From the NCBI GenBank assembly GCA_964409675.1, contig CAYPEF010000060.1, positions 1 through 13,945 on the forward strand: a stretch of 13,945 bases of DNA. Direction: 5' to 3'. Made by a program: the position numbers and the translations under genes. Below are positions 1 through 7,545 of this stretch, piece by piece. Below the pieces are notes generated by a model. It had not been told where the DNA came from. It saw only the letters and a program-made list of their open reading frames with translations, and ran no database searches. Each line of letters begins with the position of its first letter. Positions within the stretch are counted from its first letter, which is position 1. Source of the stretch: CAYMDD01 sp964409675. GTDB lineage: Bacteria > Pseudomonadota > Alphaproteobacteria > Rickettsiales > SXRF01.

Positions 1-1111
1 CCGGAAGCGGCTCCGCCCCGTCCAGCCGCACCAGCCCGAGCGCCGTCTGCAGCAGCGGCTCGCCGCTTAACTCTTGCGCAATCACCGTAGCCGGAAGTGC
101 GATGCTGGCACCCGCTGGCGATTGCAGGAAGCCGGCAAGCGCATTCAGCGACGGCGCTTGCGCAAAGCTTGAAATGGGCGCAGCAGGAGAGGCGGCAGTG
201 AGAGGGGAAGGGGGAGCAGAAGCAATATTCTGCGCTGCGTTTTGCACGGGTGCCGCCGCTGATTCTTCCGTAGCCACCGTAACGACCGGCGCGGAAGCGG
301 CAGGCGCATTTGTACCCGGCGCAGAGAGAACGGAAGTGGCATGCGGCGATACTGTCTGCGCCGCCGCTGCGCCCGGTTGCGCTGGCGCAGCAGGCAGGGA
401 GGCCGCCGCGGGTGTGCTGGCAGATGCGGCATATGCAGGAAGCACCGGCGCGGTCAGCACCGTTTTCCCATACGCCGCATATCCGCTGGCGCTGGAGGGT
501 GCCGGTTGCGATGCCGAAGCTGCGGGTTGCGACAGCGCTTCCGGAAACTGCGACTCCACCAGCGTCAGCAGCAGCTGCGTGCCCGCCTGCAGGTTTGCGC
601 CGCTTTGCGCCAGCACCGGTGCGGGCGTGAGCACGGTGGCGTTCAGCACGGGCCGTGCCGCATTCGCAGTGGATGGAAGAATGACGGAAGCGCTGCGCTG
701 TGCCGTATCCGCCTTTGCCGTGTCGCCTGCACTTTGCGACAGGGGCGAGCGGGTGATGATATCCGTCACCTCCTCATCCAGCGGCACGGCGAACGCCGGA
801 AGCTCCGCCGGCGAATGCCCGTCCACGGAAACCAGGCTTGCATGGAAATTCCGACCGCCGTCGATTCTCACCGTCACGTCGCTGCCGATCTTCAGGAATA
901 CGTCGCTCTCCACCACAAAATCCCCCTGGTCGGTGCGCAGCACCGGGTTGCCCTTCGCATCCCGGTTCAGCACGAACCCTTTCAGGATCGTCCCCGCCGG
1001 CAGCACGGCGATGGAAGGCGGAACCGTGGTCGCGCTTTCCGCCGCATTCCCCGCCGCCACCGGCGCAACTGAGGAGGAGAGGGGAACCGGCGTGAGGCGG
1101 ATTTCGAGCAT
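1..1111 (-). CDS. FliK-like flagellar hook-length control protein, N-terminal part (runs off left edge)
   Basis: An uninterrupted minus-strand frame runs from an ATG at 1111 to the window edge, 370 codons with no stop; the C-terminus lies outside. Residues about 38-85 look like a small folded module (GTILKGFVLNRD, then NPVLRTDQGDFVVESD and a VTVRIDG strand). The rest, about 130-330, is Ala/Pro/Ser-rich low complexity with few charges. This layout, together with its place after flhF-flhG, resembles alphaproteobacterial FliK-like hook-length control proteins, whose conserved hook-length domain would be in the missing C-terminal half. FliK acts as a secreted ruler and substrate-specificity switch for the export gate. 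No good Shine-Dalgarno precedes the ATG. The long plus-strand frame over the same bases (102-1277) is Ala/Cys/Ser-rich, resembles nothing I know, and I take it as a shadow. The function is inferred; the reading frame is fairly secure. Confidence 0.6.
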   Translation of the reverse strand, partial: MLEIRLTPVPLSSSVAPVAAGNAAESATTVPPSIAVLPAGTILKGFVLNRDAKGNPVLRTDQGDFVVESDVFLKIGSDVTVRIDGGRNFHASLVSVDGHSPAELPAFAVPLDEEVTDIITRSPLSQSAGDTAKADTAQRSASVILPSTANAARPVLNATVLTPAPVLAQSGANLQAGTQLLLTLVESQFPEALSQPAASASQPAPSSASGYAAYGKTVLTAPVLPAYAASASTPAAASLPAAPAQPGAAAAQTVSPHATSVLSAPGTNAPAASAPVVTVATEESAAAPVQNAAQNIASAPPSPLTAASPAAPISSFAQAPSLNALAGFLQSPAGASIALPATVIAQELSGEPLLQTALGLVRLDGAEPLP

Positions 1112-1130
1112 GGGCTTATACCATGAGCAG

Positions 1131-1229
1131 TGTCACCCCGCCGTATGGCGGGGTCTGGAGGAACTTGCAGTGCATGTTCCTGCGTTGCTTTGCAACGCAC
1201 CCGGATCCCGCAACAAGTGCGGGATGACA
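1131..1229. repeat. 99-bp palindromic element with four hairpins, copy 1
   Basis: This intercistronic element between flhG and the FliK-like gene starts TGTCACCCCGCC and ends GCGGGATGACA, so its outer 5 bp form an inverted repeat. It folds into four consecutive hairpins: CCCCGCC/GGCGGGG; GGAAC/GTTCC with an imperfect inner extension; GCGTTGC/GCAACGC, perfect with a TTT loop; and ATCCCGC/GCGGGAT, perfect with a 7-nt loop. A second full copy in the opposite orientation lies at 5647-5745 and aligns without gaps at about 82 of 99 positions by hand count. It resembles the dispersed palindromic elements common between genes in Alphaproteobacteria. Confidence 0.85.
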
Positions 1230-1257
1230 GTAAAAATAGGGGAAACTCCCACGCATC

Positions 1258-2013
1258 CTACTTCTGCAACAGCTTGATCGAAATCGCCGCCGCATCTGTC
1301 GCCGCCGTGGCGTGCGGCGCGCGCAGGATCAGCGAGGACTGGGCGCGGATGGATTCCTTTACCTTGTTGTCCTTGCGAATCACGCCGAGCAGCGGCGGCG
1401 AGAGCTGCAAGAACGTCATGCACGCCTTATTAAGCGCCGCCCAGGTATGCTCGCCTTCCTTCTGCGTCGCCGCCTGATTAACCACGATATTGATCTCCGG
1501 CGGGCTGGGGTCGGACTGGCAGAGCTTGATGAAGGCATAGGCGTCCGTCATCGAGGTCGGCTCATCCGTCACCACCACCAGGCAGCGCGAGGCGATGGAG
1601 GAGAGAAACCGCACATGCGTCTCCACGCCCGCCCCGAGGTCGATCAAAATCAGATCATAATCCTTCTGCAACTCGCGCAACTGCAAGGCCACATCCGCGA
1701 GCTTATCAATGGGAATGGAGGCCAGGCTTGCCGATCCGGAGCGCCCGGCAATCAAATCGAACCGGCCTTCCTCATACGGAATAATAATATCTCGCAAGCT
1801 CGCATTACCATGCATCACGCTGCCCAGATCCTTGCTCGCATTCATCCCCAACTGCACATCCACGTTGGCGAGCCCAATATCGCCGTCGAATAGCAGCACG
1901 CGCCGCCCCGAGCGCGCCACGAGGTGTGCGAGTGTAATGGAAAGCCAGGTTTTCCCCACGCCCCCCTTGCCGGAGGCGATGGCGACGATATTCGGGGCTT
2001 TCGGTTCGGTCAT
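1258..2013 (-). CDS. flhG: FlhG (FleN/YlxH), MinD-type ATPase controlling flagellar number
   Basis: This 251-residue P-loop ATPase is of the MinD/ParA (SIMIBI) class. It shows the deviant Walker A GKGGVGKT at residues 15-22, the switch I stretch DGDIGLANVDVQLG at 43-56, and a Walker B-like LILIDLGAG at 121-129. The segment DEPTSMTDAYAFIK (150-163) is characteristic of FlhG rather than of cell-division MinD. FlhG dimerises on ATP, counteracts FlhF and limits flagellar number. The start codon overlaps the flhF stop as ATGA, so the two are probably translationally coupled. The N-terminus is unusually short: only nine residues precede the first strand, so the DQAxxLR helix that activates FlhF in well-studied FlhG proteins is absent. 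The stop is TAG at 1258. Confidence 0.9.
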   Translation of the reverse strand: MTEPKAPNIVAIASGKGGVGKTWLSITLAHLVARSGRRVLLFDGDIGLANVDVQLGMNASKDLGSVMHGNASLRDIIIPYEEGRFDLIAGRSGSASLASIPIDKLADVALQLRELQKDYDLILIDLGAGVETHVRFLSSIASRCLVVVTDEPTSMTDAYAFIKLCQSDPSPPEINIVVNQAATQKEGEHTWAALNKACMTFLQLSPPLLGVIRKDNKVKESIRAQSSLILRAPHATAATDAAAISIKLLQK

Positions 2014-3059
2014 GGCCGGAAATCTCCTTGGGAGTGATTAGTCTTGTATTGCAGCAATAATTGCGCCAGCGTCTGCGCGTCGAGCGGGTGAATGTCGCCC
2101 ACCACGCGCGCGGAATCGGTGCCGTGGCTGAGCGCCAGCCCGCCTGCGTCGGCGGCCGTGAGCACGCTGCCTAGGCGTCGCGCCGTATCGAGCCTTGTAA
2201 TCATCAGGCGCTTGATGGCGGGCATGGCGAAGCTCCGTACGATATCCGCTGCCTCCTCGCTGTCAAGCCCGGCAGGCAGCGTCAGCACTGGTTCAATATC
2301 GGGGAAGGTGAGCATGAGCTTTAATTCCAGCATTTCCTGCGGCTCATACGGGTTGCAGCCGGGTGTGTCGATCAGCACCGCGTGGCTGGCGGGAAGCTTG
2401 CGCGTGAGCGCCGCCAGCTCTGATGTATTGGCAGCAATCTGCAGCGACAATCCCAGAATATCGGTAAACGCCGCCAGCTGCTCCACCCCGCCCGCGCGCT
2501 TGGTGTCGCATGTCACTACGCTGAGCTGCCGCCCTTCCATCGCGGCCTGCGTGGCAAGGCGCGCCACCGTCACCGTCTTGCCCACGCCGGGCGGTCCCAC
2601 CAGCATCAGCTTCACCCCGCCCGCAAGCGGCGGCAGCGGCATGAAGGCGAATGCGGCCTCCAATATGCGCGCCAGCACCTTGCCTTCAATGGTTGCCTTG
2701 GAAGAAGCGCTTGCGAGCTTCTGCAACGCCAGCATCGAATCCAGCTCCATGCCCGACGCGATACCGGTAAGCTTGCGGATAAGGCTGGCAGGCGCATTAT
2801 GAAACCGCAGCATCCCCTCCAGTTCCTGCAACCACTCCGACGCCTGCGCGCGCTTTTGCGCAAACCCGATGGATTCCCGGTATTCCTGCAACAACGGCCT
2901 AGGCTGCGCCCCTTCCTGCTCACACGCTGCCGTCACCCGCACCTGATGATTGGCGCGGTCGGTATGGGTGGAAAGTATCACCGCTTCATCCCCCATCGCT
3001 TCCCGCACCATCTTCATGGCGGTCGGCATATCGGGCGCGGTGAAGGTGCGGAGTTTCAT
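2010..3059 (-). CDS. flhF: FlhF, SRP-type GTPase for flagellar placement
   Basis: This 349-residue protein starts MKLRTFTAPDMPTAM, the usual FlhF N-terminus (B domain), followed by a helical N domain at about 70-145 and an SRP-family G domain. The nucleotide motifs are visible: G1 GPPGVGKT (155-162), the DTKR motif in VVTCDTKRAGG (181-191), G3 DTPG (231-234) and G4 TRLD (288-291), the last with Arg where TKLD is commoner. FlhF marks the pole or site where FliF and the export apparatus assemble, and FlhG switches it off. The gene follows flhA after a 105-bp AT-rich gap and overlaps flhG by 4 nt. No strong Shine-Dalgarno is visible; the start is chosen from the family N-terminus. Confidence 0.93.
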   Translation of the reverse strand: MKLRTFTAPDMPTAMKMVREAMGDEAVILSTHTDRANHQVRVTAACEQEGAQPRPLLQEYRESIGFAQKRAQASEWLQELEGMLRFHNAPASLIRKLTGIASGMELDSMLALQKLASASSKATIEGKVLARILEAAFAFMPLPPLAGGVKLMLVGPPGVGKTVTVARLATQAAMEGRQLSVVTCDTKRAGGVEQLAAFTDILGLSLQIAANTSELAALTRKLPASHAVLIDTPGCNPYEPQEMLELKLMLTFPDIEPVLTLPAGLDSEEAADIVRSFAMPAIKRLMITRLDTARRLGSVLTAADAGGLALSHGTDSARVVGDIHPLDAQTLAQLLLQYKTNHSQGDFRP

Positions 3060-3164
3060 AAGAGCGCAGCAAATGATAAATAATAAGCGGCCAGCATAAA
3101 GAAATTATTTTTCATTATTAAATGACTTTCCTGTTGCTTGCTACTTATCAATTATCGTTTTTCG
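3060..3164. other. AT-rich spacer between flhA and flhF
   Basis: These 105 bp are markedly AT-rich compared with the GC-rich genes on both sides and are the only long gap between flhA and flhF. Read on the minus strand, a TATCAT hexamer at 3073-3078 resembles a -10 box and is preceded at 16 nt by a poor TTTATG. It lies so close to the flhF ATG that transcripts would be almost leaderless. I see no terminator. A local promoter for flhF-flhG is possible but weakly supported. Confidence 0.3.
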
Positions 3165-4775
3165 CTATACCTGTCCCAGCGTCTTGATCTTCGCCCGCAC
3201 GTGAATCTCGTTCTGCGACATCACCACCGTGGCTGGGCGGAAGCGCTCGATGAGGATGCGCACGTAAGGCCGGATAGCCGGGCTGGTCAGCAGCACCGGC
3301 GATTCGCCCTGCATGGCGAGCTGGTCATATTTCCCGCGCACCGAGGTGATGAATTCCTGGATGCGGCTCGGGGCCATGGTGAGCATTTTATCATCGCCCT
3401 GCACCAGCAGCGATTCGGCAAAGGTTTGCTCCCAGCCTGGCGATAGGGCGAGAATGGGGATATACCCTGCCTCGTTGGTAACGGAATGGCTGATCTGCCG
3501 CGCGAGCCTGCCACGCACATGCTCGGTGATGGTATTGACATTTTGCGTGGCGCGCGTGATCTCGGCGATGGCTTCCATGATGGTGGAAAGGTCGCGGATG
3601 GAGACGCCCTCTTTCAGCAAATTCTGCAGCACCCGCTGCACGCCGCTCACCGTGATCTGCGACGGCACCGTCTCCGCAATCAGCTTCTGCTGCGTCTTGC
3701 CGAGGTCGTCGAGCAGCTTCTGCGTCTCGGCGTAGGAGAGTAGCTCGGCCATGTTGTCTTTAATCAGCTCGGTCAGGTGCGTCGTCACCACCGTCGGCGG
3801 ATCGACCACGGTATAATTGCGGAACAGCGCCTCCTCGCGGTAGCTCTCCGAAATCCACATGGCGGGCAGGCCAAAGGTCGGCTCCACCGTTTCCTCGCCG
3901 GGAAGCGTGATCTTGCCTCCGCTCGGGTTCATCACCAGCAGCATGTCCGGCTTGATGTCGCCGCGCGCCGATTCGATTTCCTTCACCTTGATCGAATAGG
4001 TATTGGGCGGCAGCTGCATATTGTCCTGAATGCGAATCGCCGGAATCACGAAGCCGAGCTCACGCGCCATTTGCTTGCGCAGTGCCTTGATCTGCTCGGT
4101 CAGGCGGTGGCCTTTATTATAGTTGATCAGAGGCAGTAGCCCGTAGCCGAGCTCCAAGCGCAGCGCGTCGATCTGCAGGAAGTCGGCGGTGGCTTCTTCC
4201 GGGGCCACCTGCTGGTCGGGGCCGGGGCCCTCTAAGGCTTTCATCGTGGCTCCGCCCGGGCCTGCCACGGTTGCGCCGCCCGCTGCTTCCGGTTGCAGCG
4301 CGTTGGGATTTTTAAAGATATACCACGCCGCATACCCTACCGAGCCGGAAATCATCCAGAACGGAATCAGCGGAATCCCCGGCAGCAGCGACATGGCGAA
4401 CAGGAATCCTGAGGTGATGGCCAGCGCCGTCGGGAACCTGCCCAGCTGCCCCAGCACCGCCTTTTCCGCCGACCCCGCCACGCCGGATTTGGTGACGAGG
4501 ATACCGGCGGCGGTGGAGACGATCAGCGCCGGAATCTGCGACACCAGACCGTCGCCGATGGTAAGCACCGTATAGGTGTGCATCGCCTGCGTGAACGTCA
4601 GGTCATTCTGCACCACGCCGATGATGATGCCGGCGATAAAATTGATGAACGTAATCAGAATCCCCGCCACCGCGTCGCCGCGCACGAATTTGGAAGCGCC
4701 GTCCATCGCGCCGAAGAAATTGCTCTCGTCTTCCAGCTCCTTGCGCCGCAGCTTGGCCATGTCCTCGGTAATCAA
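3165..4775 (-). pseudogene. flhA: flhA, C-terminal fragment (export-gate protein, broken gene)
   Basis: This is the larger part of FlhA, the export-gate subunit of the flagellar type III system. In this frame the match begins just upstream with IDADLSAGL (from 4799), then ITED, RRKELEDESNFFGAMDGASK and FVRGDAVAG. The latter carry the Lys and Asp equivalent to Salmonella K203 and D208. About four membrane segments follow (VAGILITFINFIAGIIIGV and onward), then the cytoplasmic domain, ending KIKTLGQV at a TAG stop at 3165. The only starts near the 5' end are a TTG at 4775 and an ATG at 4760, neither with a convincing ribosome site, so this is the rear of a disrupted gene and not an independent one. 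Together with 4795-5274 it would give a protein of near-normal FlhA length (about 690-715 residues). Confidence 0.88.
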
Positions 4776-4794
4776 TCCCGCCGATAAATCGGCG

Positions 4795-5274
4795 TCAATC
4801 GGCGATGCGTCCCGAGCCCTTGGTAATCACCACAAAATTGATGATGGTCAGGATGCCGAAGATAATTGCCCCGATCACCACCGAGCCTTCCATCACGAAC
4901 CCGCCGAAGGCCTCGATTACATGCCCGGCGGCGGAAGTCCCCTCATGCCCGTGGCTTAAAATCAGGCGCGTGGTGGCGATGTTGAGCGACAGCCTAAGCA
5001 TCGTCGCAATCAGTAATATCGTCGGGAAGGAGCTTAAATGCAGCGGCTTTTCCACGAACAGCGACGTCATTAAAATCAGCACCGAGATAGTAATCGAGAT
5101 GCCCAGGAAAAAATCCAGCAGCATCGGCGGCAGCGGCAGGATCAGCACCACGATGATGCTGATGATGCCGCACGCGAACATGATGTCGCGCCGCTTCATC
5201 GCCAGCCGCGCCTGCGACCCGAACCCCGCGCCCATCCCCGGCGCGGCAGGAAGTGCGGCGGGCGCCTCAGCCAT
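4795..5274 (-). pseudogene. flhA: flhA, N-terminal fragment (export-gate protein, broken gene)
   Basis: This 159-residue frame carries the start of FlhA: a short Ala/Pro-rich leader, then KRRDIMFACGIISIIVVLIL and further membrane segments (LDFFLGISITISVLILM, FPTILLIATMLRLSLNIATT, VVIGAIIFGILTIINFVV). It ends VITKGSGRIAD followed by TGA at 4795. In intact FlhA the sequence after GRIA would be EVAARF-LD-MPGKQMA and then IDAD; here the frame shifts straight into IDAD in another frame. The ATG at 5274 is preceded by a purine-rich GAGGGGAAGG with 6-nt spacing, so translation initiation looks intact. The extended GIY-YIG frame upstream overlaps this start by 8 nt. A 159-residue product without the cytoplasmic domain could not form an export gate. 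Confidence 0.88.
4797..4803 (-). other. flhA deletion/frameshift junction
   Basis: On the minus strand, GCC (Ala of GRIA, 4801-4803) is followed by a lone G (4800) and then ATT (Ile of IDAD, 4797-4799) in the other frame. Compared with FlhA proteins, 17 residues (EVAARF...GKQMA) are missing, which equals 51 nt less the retained G, a 50-bp loss. A CGCCGAT direct repeat (4798-4804 and 4788-4794 read on the minus strand) straddles the join. Confidence 0.8.
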
Positions 5275-5635
5275 ACGCTACCTTCCCCTCGCTATCTTCC
5301 CACACTCCCTCATTGTCACCCCGCCGCATGGCGGGGTCCGGCCTTCCGGTCAGTTCATCATATAAATCGCGCCATTCCGGATTCATTTTTTCAATCACCG
5401 CCAGCTTATATTCCCGCTTCCATTTCTTGATCAGCTTCTCGCGGCTAATGGCGGTGGTCACATCCGTATGCTGCTCATAATATACCAGCATCTTAATACC
5501 GTATTGCTTGGTAAACCTATCCGCCAGCCCGTGCTTATGCTCATACACCCGCCGAATCAGGTCATTCGTCACCCCGGTATAAAACGTCGAGTTCCGCGCC
5601 TTCGCCATGATATACACGTAATAATGCCGCTCCAT
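5267..5635 (-). CDS. Small GIY-YIG nuclease-domain protein, inserted between flbD and flhA
   Basis: I start this gene at the ATG at 5635 (MERHYYVYIM), preceded by GGGGGGAG at good spacing; the frame stays open 37 codons further upstream only by reading through the repeat at 5647-5745. The 122-residue product has the single-domain GIY-YIG layout: YVY at 6-8, the second motif FYTG at 18-21, the Arg pair at 28-29 (LIRRVYEHK) and Glu66 in SREKLIKKWKREY. These correspond to the GIY, YIG, Arg and metal-binding Glu of the family (YhbQ/COG2827 type). The natural end is probably near WRDLYDEL (about 95); residues 99-108 (PDPAMRRGDN) are encoded by the left repeat at 5314-5341, and the rest by the flhA leader. 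It probably cuts or nicks DNA, but the substrate is unknown. It has no flagellar role that I know of. Confidence 0.85.
   Translation of the reverse strand: MERHYYVYIMAKARNSTFYTGVTNDLIRRVYEHKHGLADRFTKQYGIKMLVYYEQHTDVTTAISREKLIKKWKREYKLAVIEKMNPEWRDLYDELTGRPDPAMRRGDNEGVWEDSEGKVAYG
5314..5341. repeat. 28-bp single-hairpin repeat, left end of GIY-YIG cassette
   Basis: The sequence starts TGTCACCCCGCC and forms a CCCCGCC/GGCGGGG hairpin. It matches 26 of 28 bases of the outer end of the full element at 5647-5745 in inverted orientation, and likewise the first 28 bp of 1131-1229. It contains hairpin 1 only; hairpins 2-4 are absent. It lies inside the 3' end of the GIY-YIG frame and lengthens that protein. 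Confidence 0.8.
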
Positions 5636-5646
5636 ACGCTCCCCCC

Positions 5647-5745
5647 TGTCATCCCGCGCGTGTCGTGGGATCAGGGTGCATTGCTTCGCAAAGCAGGGAA
5701 ATGCCATGCATTTTCCCCCAGACCCCGCCATACGGCGGGGTGACA
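5647..5745. repeat. 99-bp palindromic element with four hairpins, copy 2 (inverted)
   Basis: This is the reverse-orientation counterpart of 1131-1229, same length, about 82 of 99 identical by hand count. Hairpin 1 is identical to copy 1. Hairpins 2 and 3 differ in sequence but keep pairing (GGGAAA/TTTCCC and TGCTT/AAGCA), and hairpin 4 keeps ATCCC/GGGAT. The inner end abuts the GGGGGGAG ribosome site of the GIY-YIG gene; the outer end is 13 nt past the flbD stop. Confidence 0.85.
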
Positions 5746-5758
5746 AATGAAAGGTTCA

Positions 5759-7144
<1,386 letters not shown>

Positions 7145-7160
7145 AAGTCGCTTCGCTCCT

Positions 7161-7233
7161 GGTGAAAGGTGAGGGGTGGATGGTGAATGGTGAAGAAGCC
7201 GAATACTTCACCATCCACCGTTCACCTTTCACC
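7161..7233. repeat. Long palindrome between fliN and flbD
   Basis: Two 27-nt arms, 7161-7187 (starts GGTGAAAGGTGAGG) and 7207-7233 (ends TTCACCTTTCACC), are inverted copies matching at 25 of 27 positions, with a 19-nt loop. The arms are themselves built of GGTGAA/GGTGGA-like units. The structure begins 2 nt after the fliN stop and would form a stable hairpin in the operon mRNA. It has no following U-run on the minus strand, so a simple intrinsic terminator is unlikely. Confidence 0.75.
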
Positions 7234-7235
7234 AA

Positions 7236-7532
7236 CTAGTGTTTCTCCGCCTTGATAATCTCCGTCATCGTCACGCCGATGCGGTCTTCCACCACCACCA
7301 CTTCGCCGCGCGCGACCAGGCGGTTGTTGACGTAAATATCAATTGGCTCGCCGACTTTGCGGTCCAGCTCGATCACCGCGCCGCGGCCTAGCTTCAGCAG
7401 CTGGTTCACCTGCATGCTGGTTTTGCCAAGCACCACCGAAATCTGCACCGGGATGTCATAGACTGTCTCCAGCGTCATGGTATCATTGTTGCCGATATCG
7501 CCGAACGGCGCGAGTTCCTGCGTGTCTGACAT
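7236..7532 (-). CDS. fliN: FliN, flagellar C-ring switch protein
   Basis: This 98-residue protein has a short acidic N-terminus followed by a complete SpoA (surface presentation of antigens) domain at about 21-95. It shows VYDIPVQISVVLGKT, VNQLLKLGRGAVIELD, EPIDIYVNNRLVARGEVVVVEDRIGV and TEII, the standard FliN pattern. FliN forms the base of the C ring, binds FliH for export, and takes part in rotor switching. The length suits the short FliN form; there is no FliY-type CheC domain. Its AGGAG ribosome site overlaps the fliH stop codon, 13 nt upstream, so the two are probably co-translated. Confidence 0.95.
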   Translation of the reverse strand: MSDTQELAPFGDIGNNDTMTLETVYDIPVQISVVLGKTSMQVNQLLKLGRGAVIELDRKVGEPIDIYVNNRLVARGEVVVVEDRIGVTMTEIIKAEKH

Positions 7533-7545
7533 GGGTTAGATGCTC

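Larger units (their letters stand above)
5314..5745 (-). mobile_element. Putative 432-bp GIY-YIG cassette with 28-bp terminal inverted repeats
   Basis: The two copies of the TGTCACCCCGCC end face each other at 5314-5341 and 5718-5745 (26 of 28 identical), enclosing the GIY-YIG gene. The unit begins 13 nt after the flbD stop and ends about 40 nt before the flhA start, where related operons have no such gene. I find no clear target-site duplication. It could be a small mobile unit or a gene that captured palindromic repeats on both sides; mobility is inferred. Confidence 0.45.

Noticed and set aside
1131..1229. Intrinsic terminator for flhG, or a CRISPR-like array
   Set aside because: The hairpins lack a U-run in the right place, and the same unit recurs elsewhere as a dispersed element; there is no regular repeat-spacer pattern.
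102..1277. 391-codon plus-strand open frame
   Set aside because: It is Ala/Cys/Ser-rich, runs through the repeat at 1131-1229 and into flhG, and covers a minus-strand frame that has a plausible domain; it is a GC-rich shadow.
4760..4800. Programmed ribosomal frameshift joining the flhA halves
   Set aside because: No slippery heptamer is evident, and a shift would still leave out 17 invariant residues, so deletion or assembly error is the simpler reading.
5271..5640. Direct repeat CCATACGCT at 5271-5279 and 5632-5640 as a target-site duplication of the GIY-YIG insertion
   Set aside because: Each copy covers a start codon and ribosome-site spacer, and their positions do not match the inverted-repeat ends; probably coincidence.
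5636..5746. Upstream extension of the GIY-YIG gene to an ATG at 5746
   Set aside because: The added 37 residues are only translated repeat sequence; a good ribosome site stands before the ATG at 5635.
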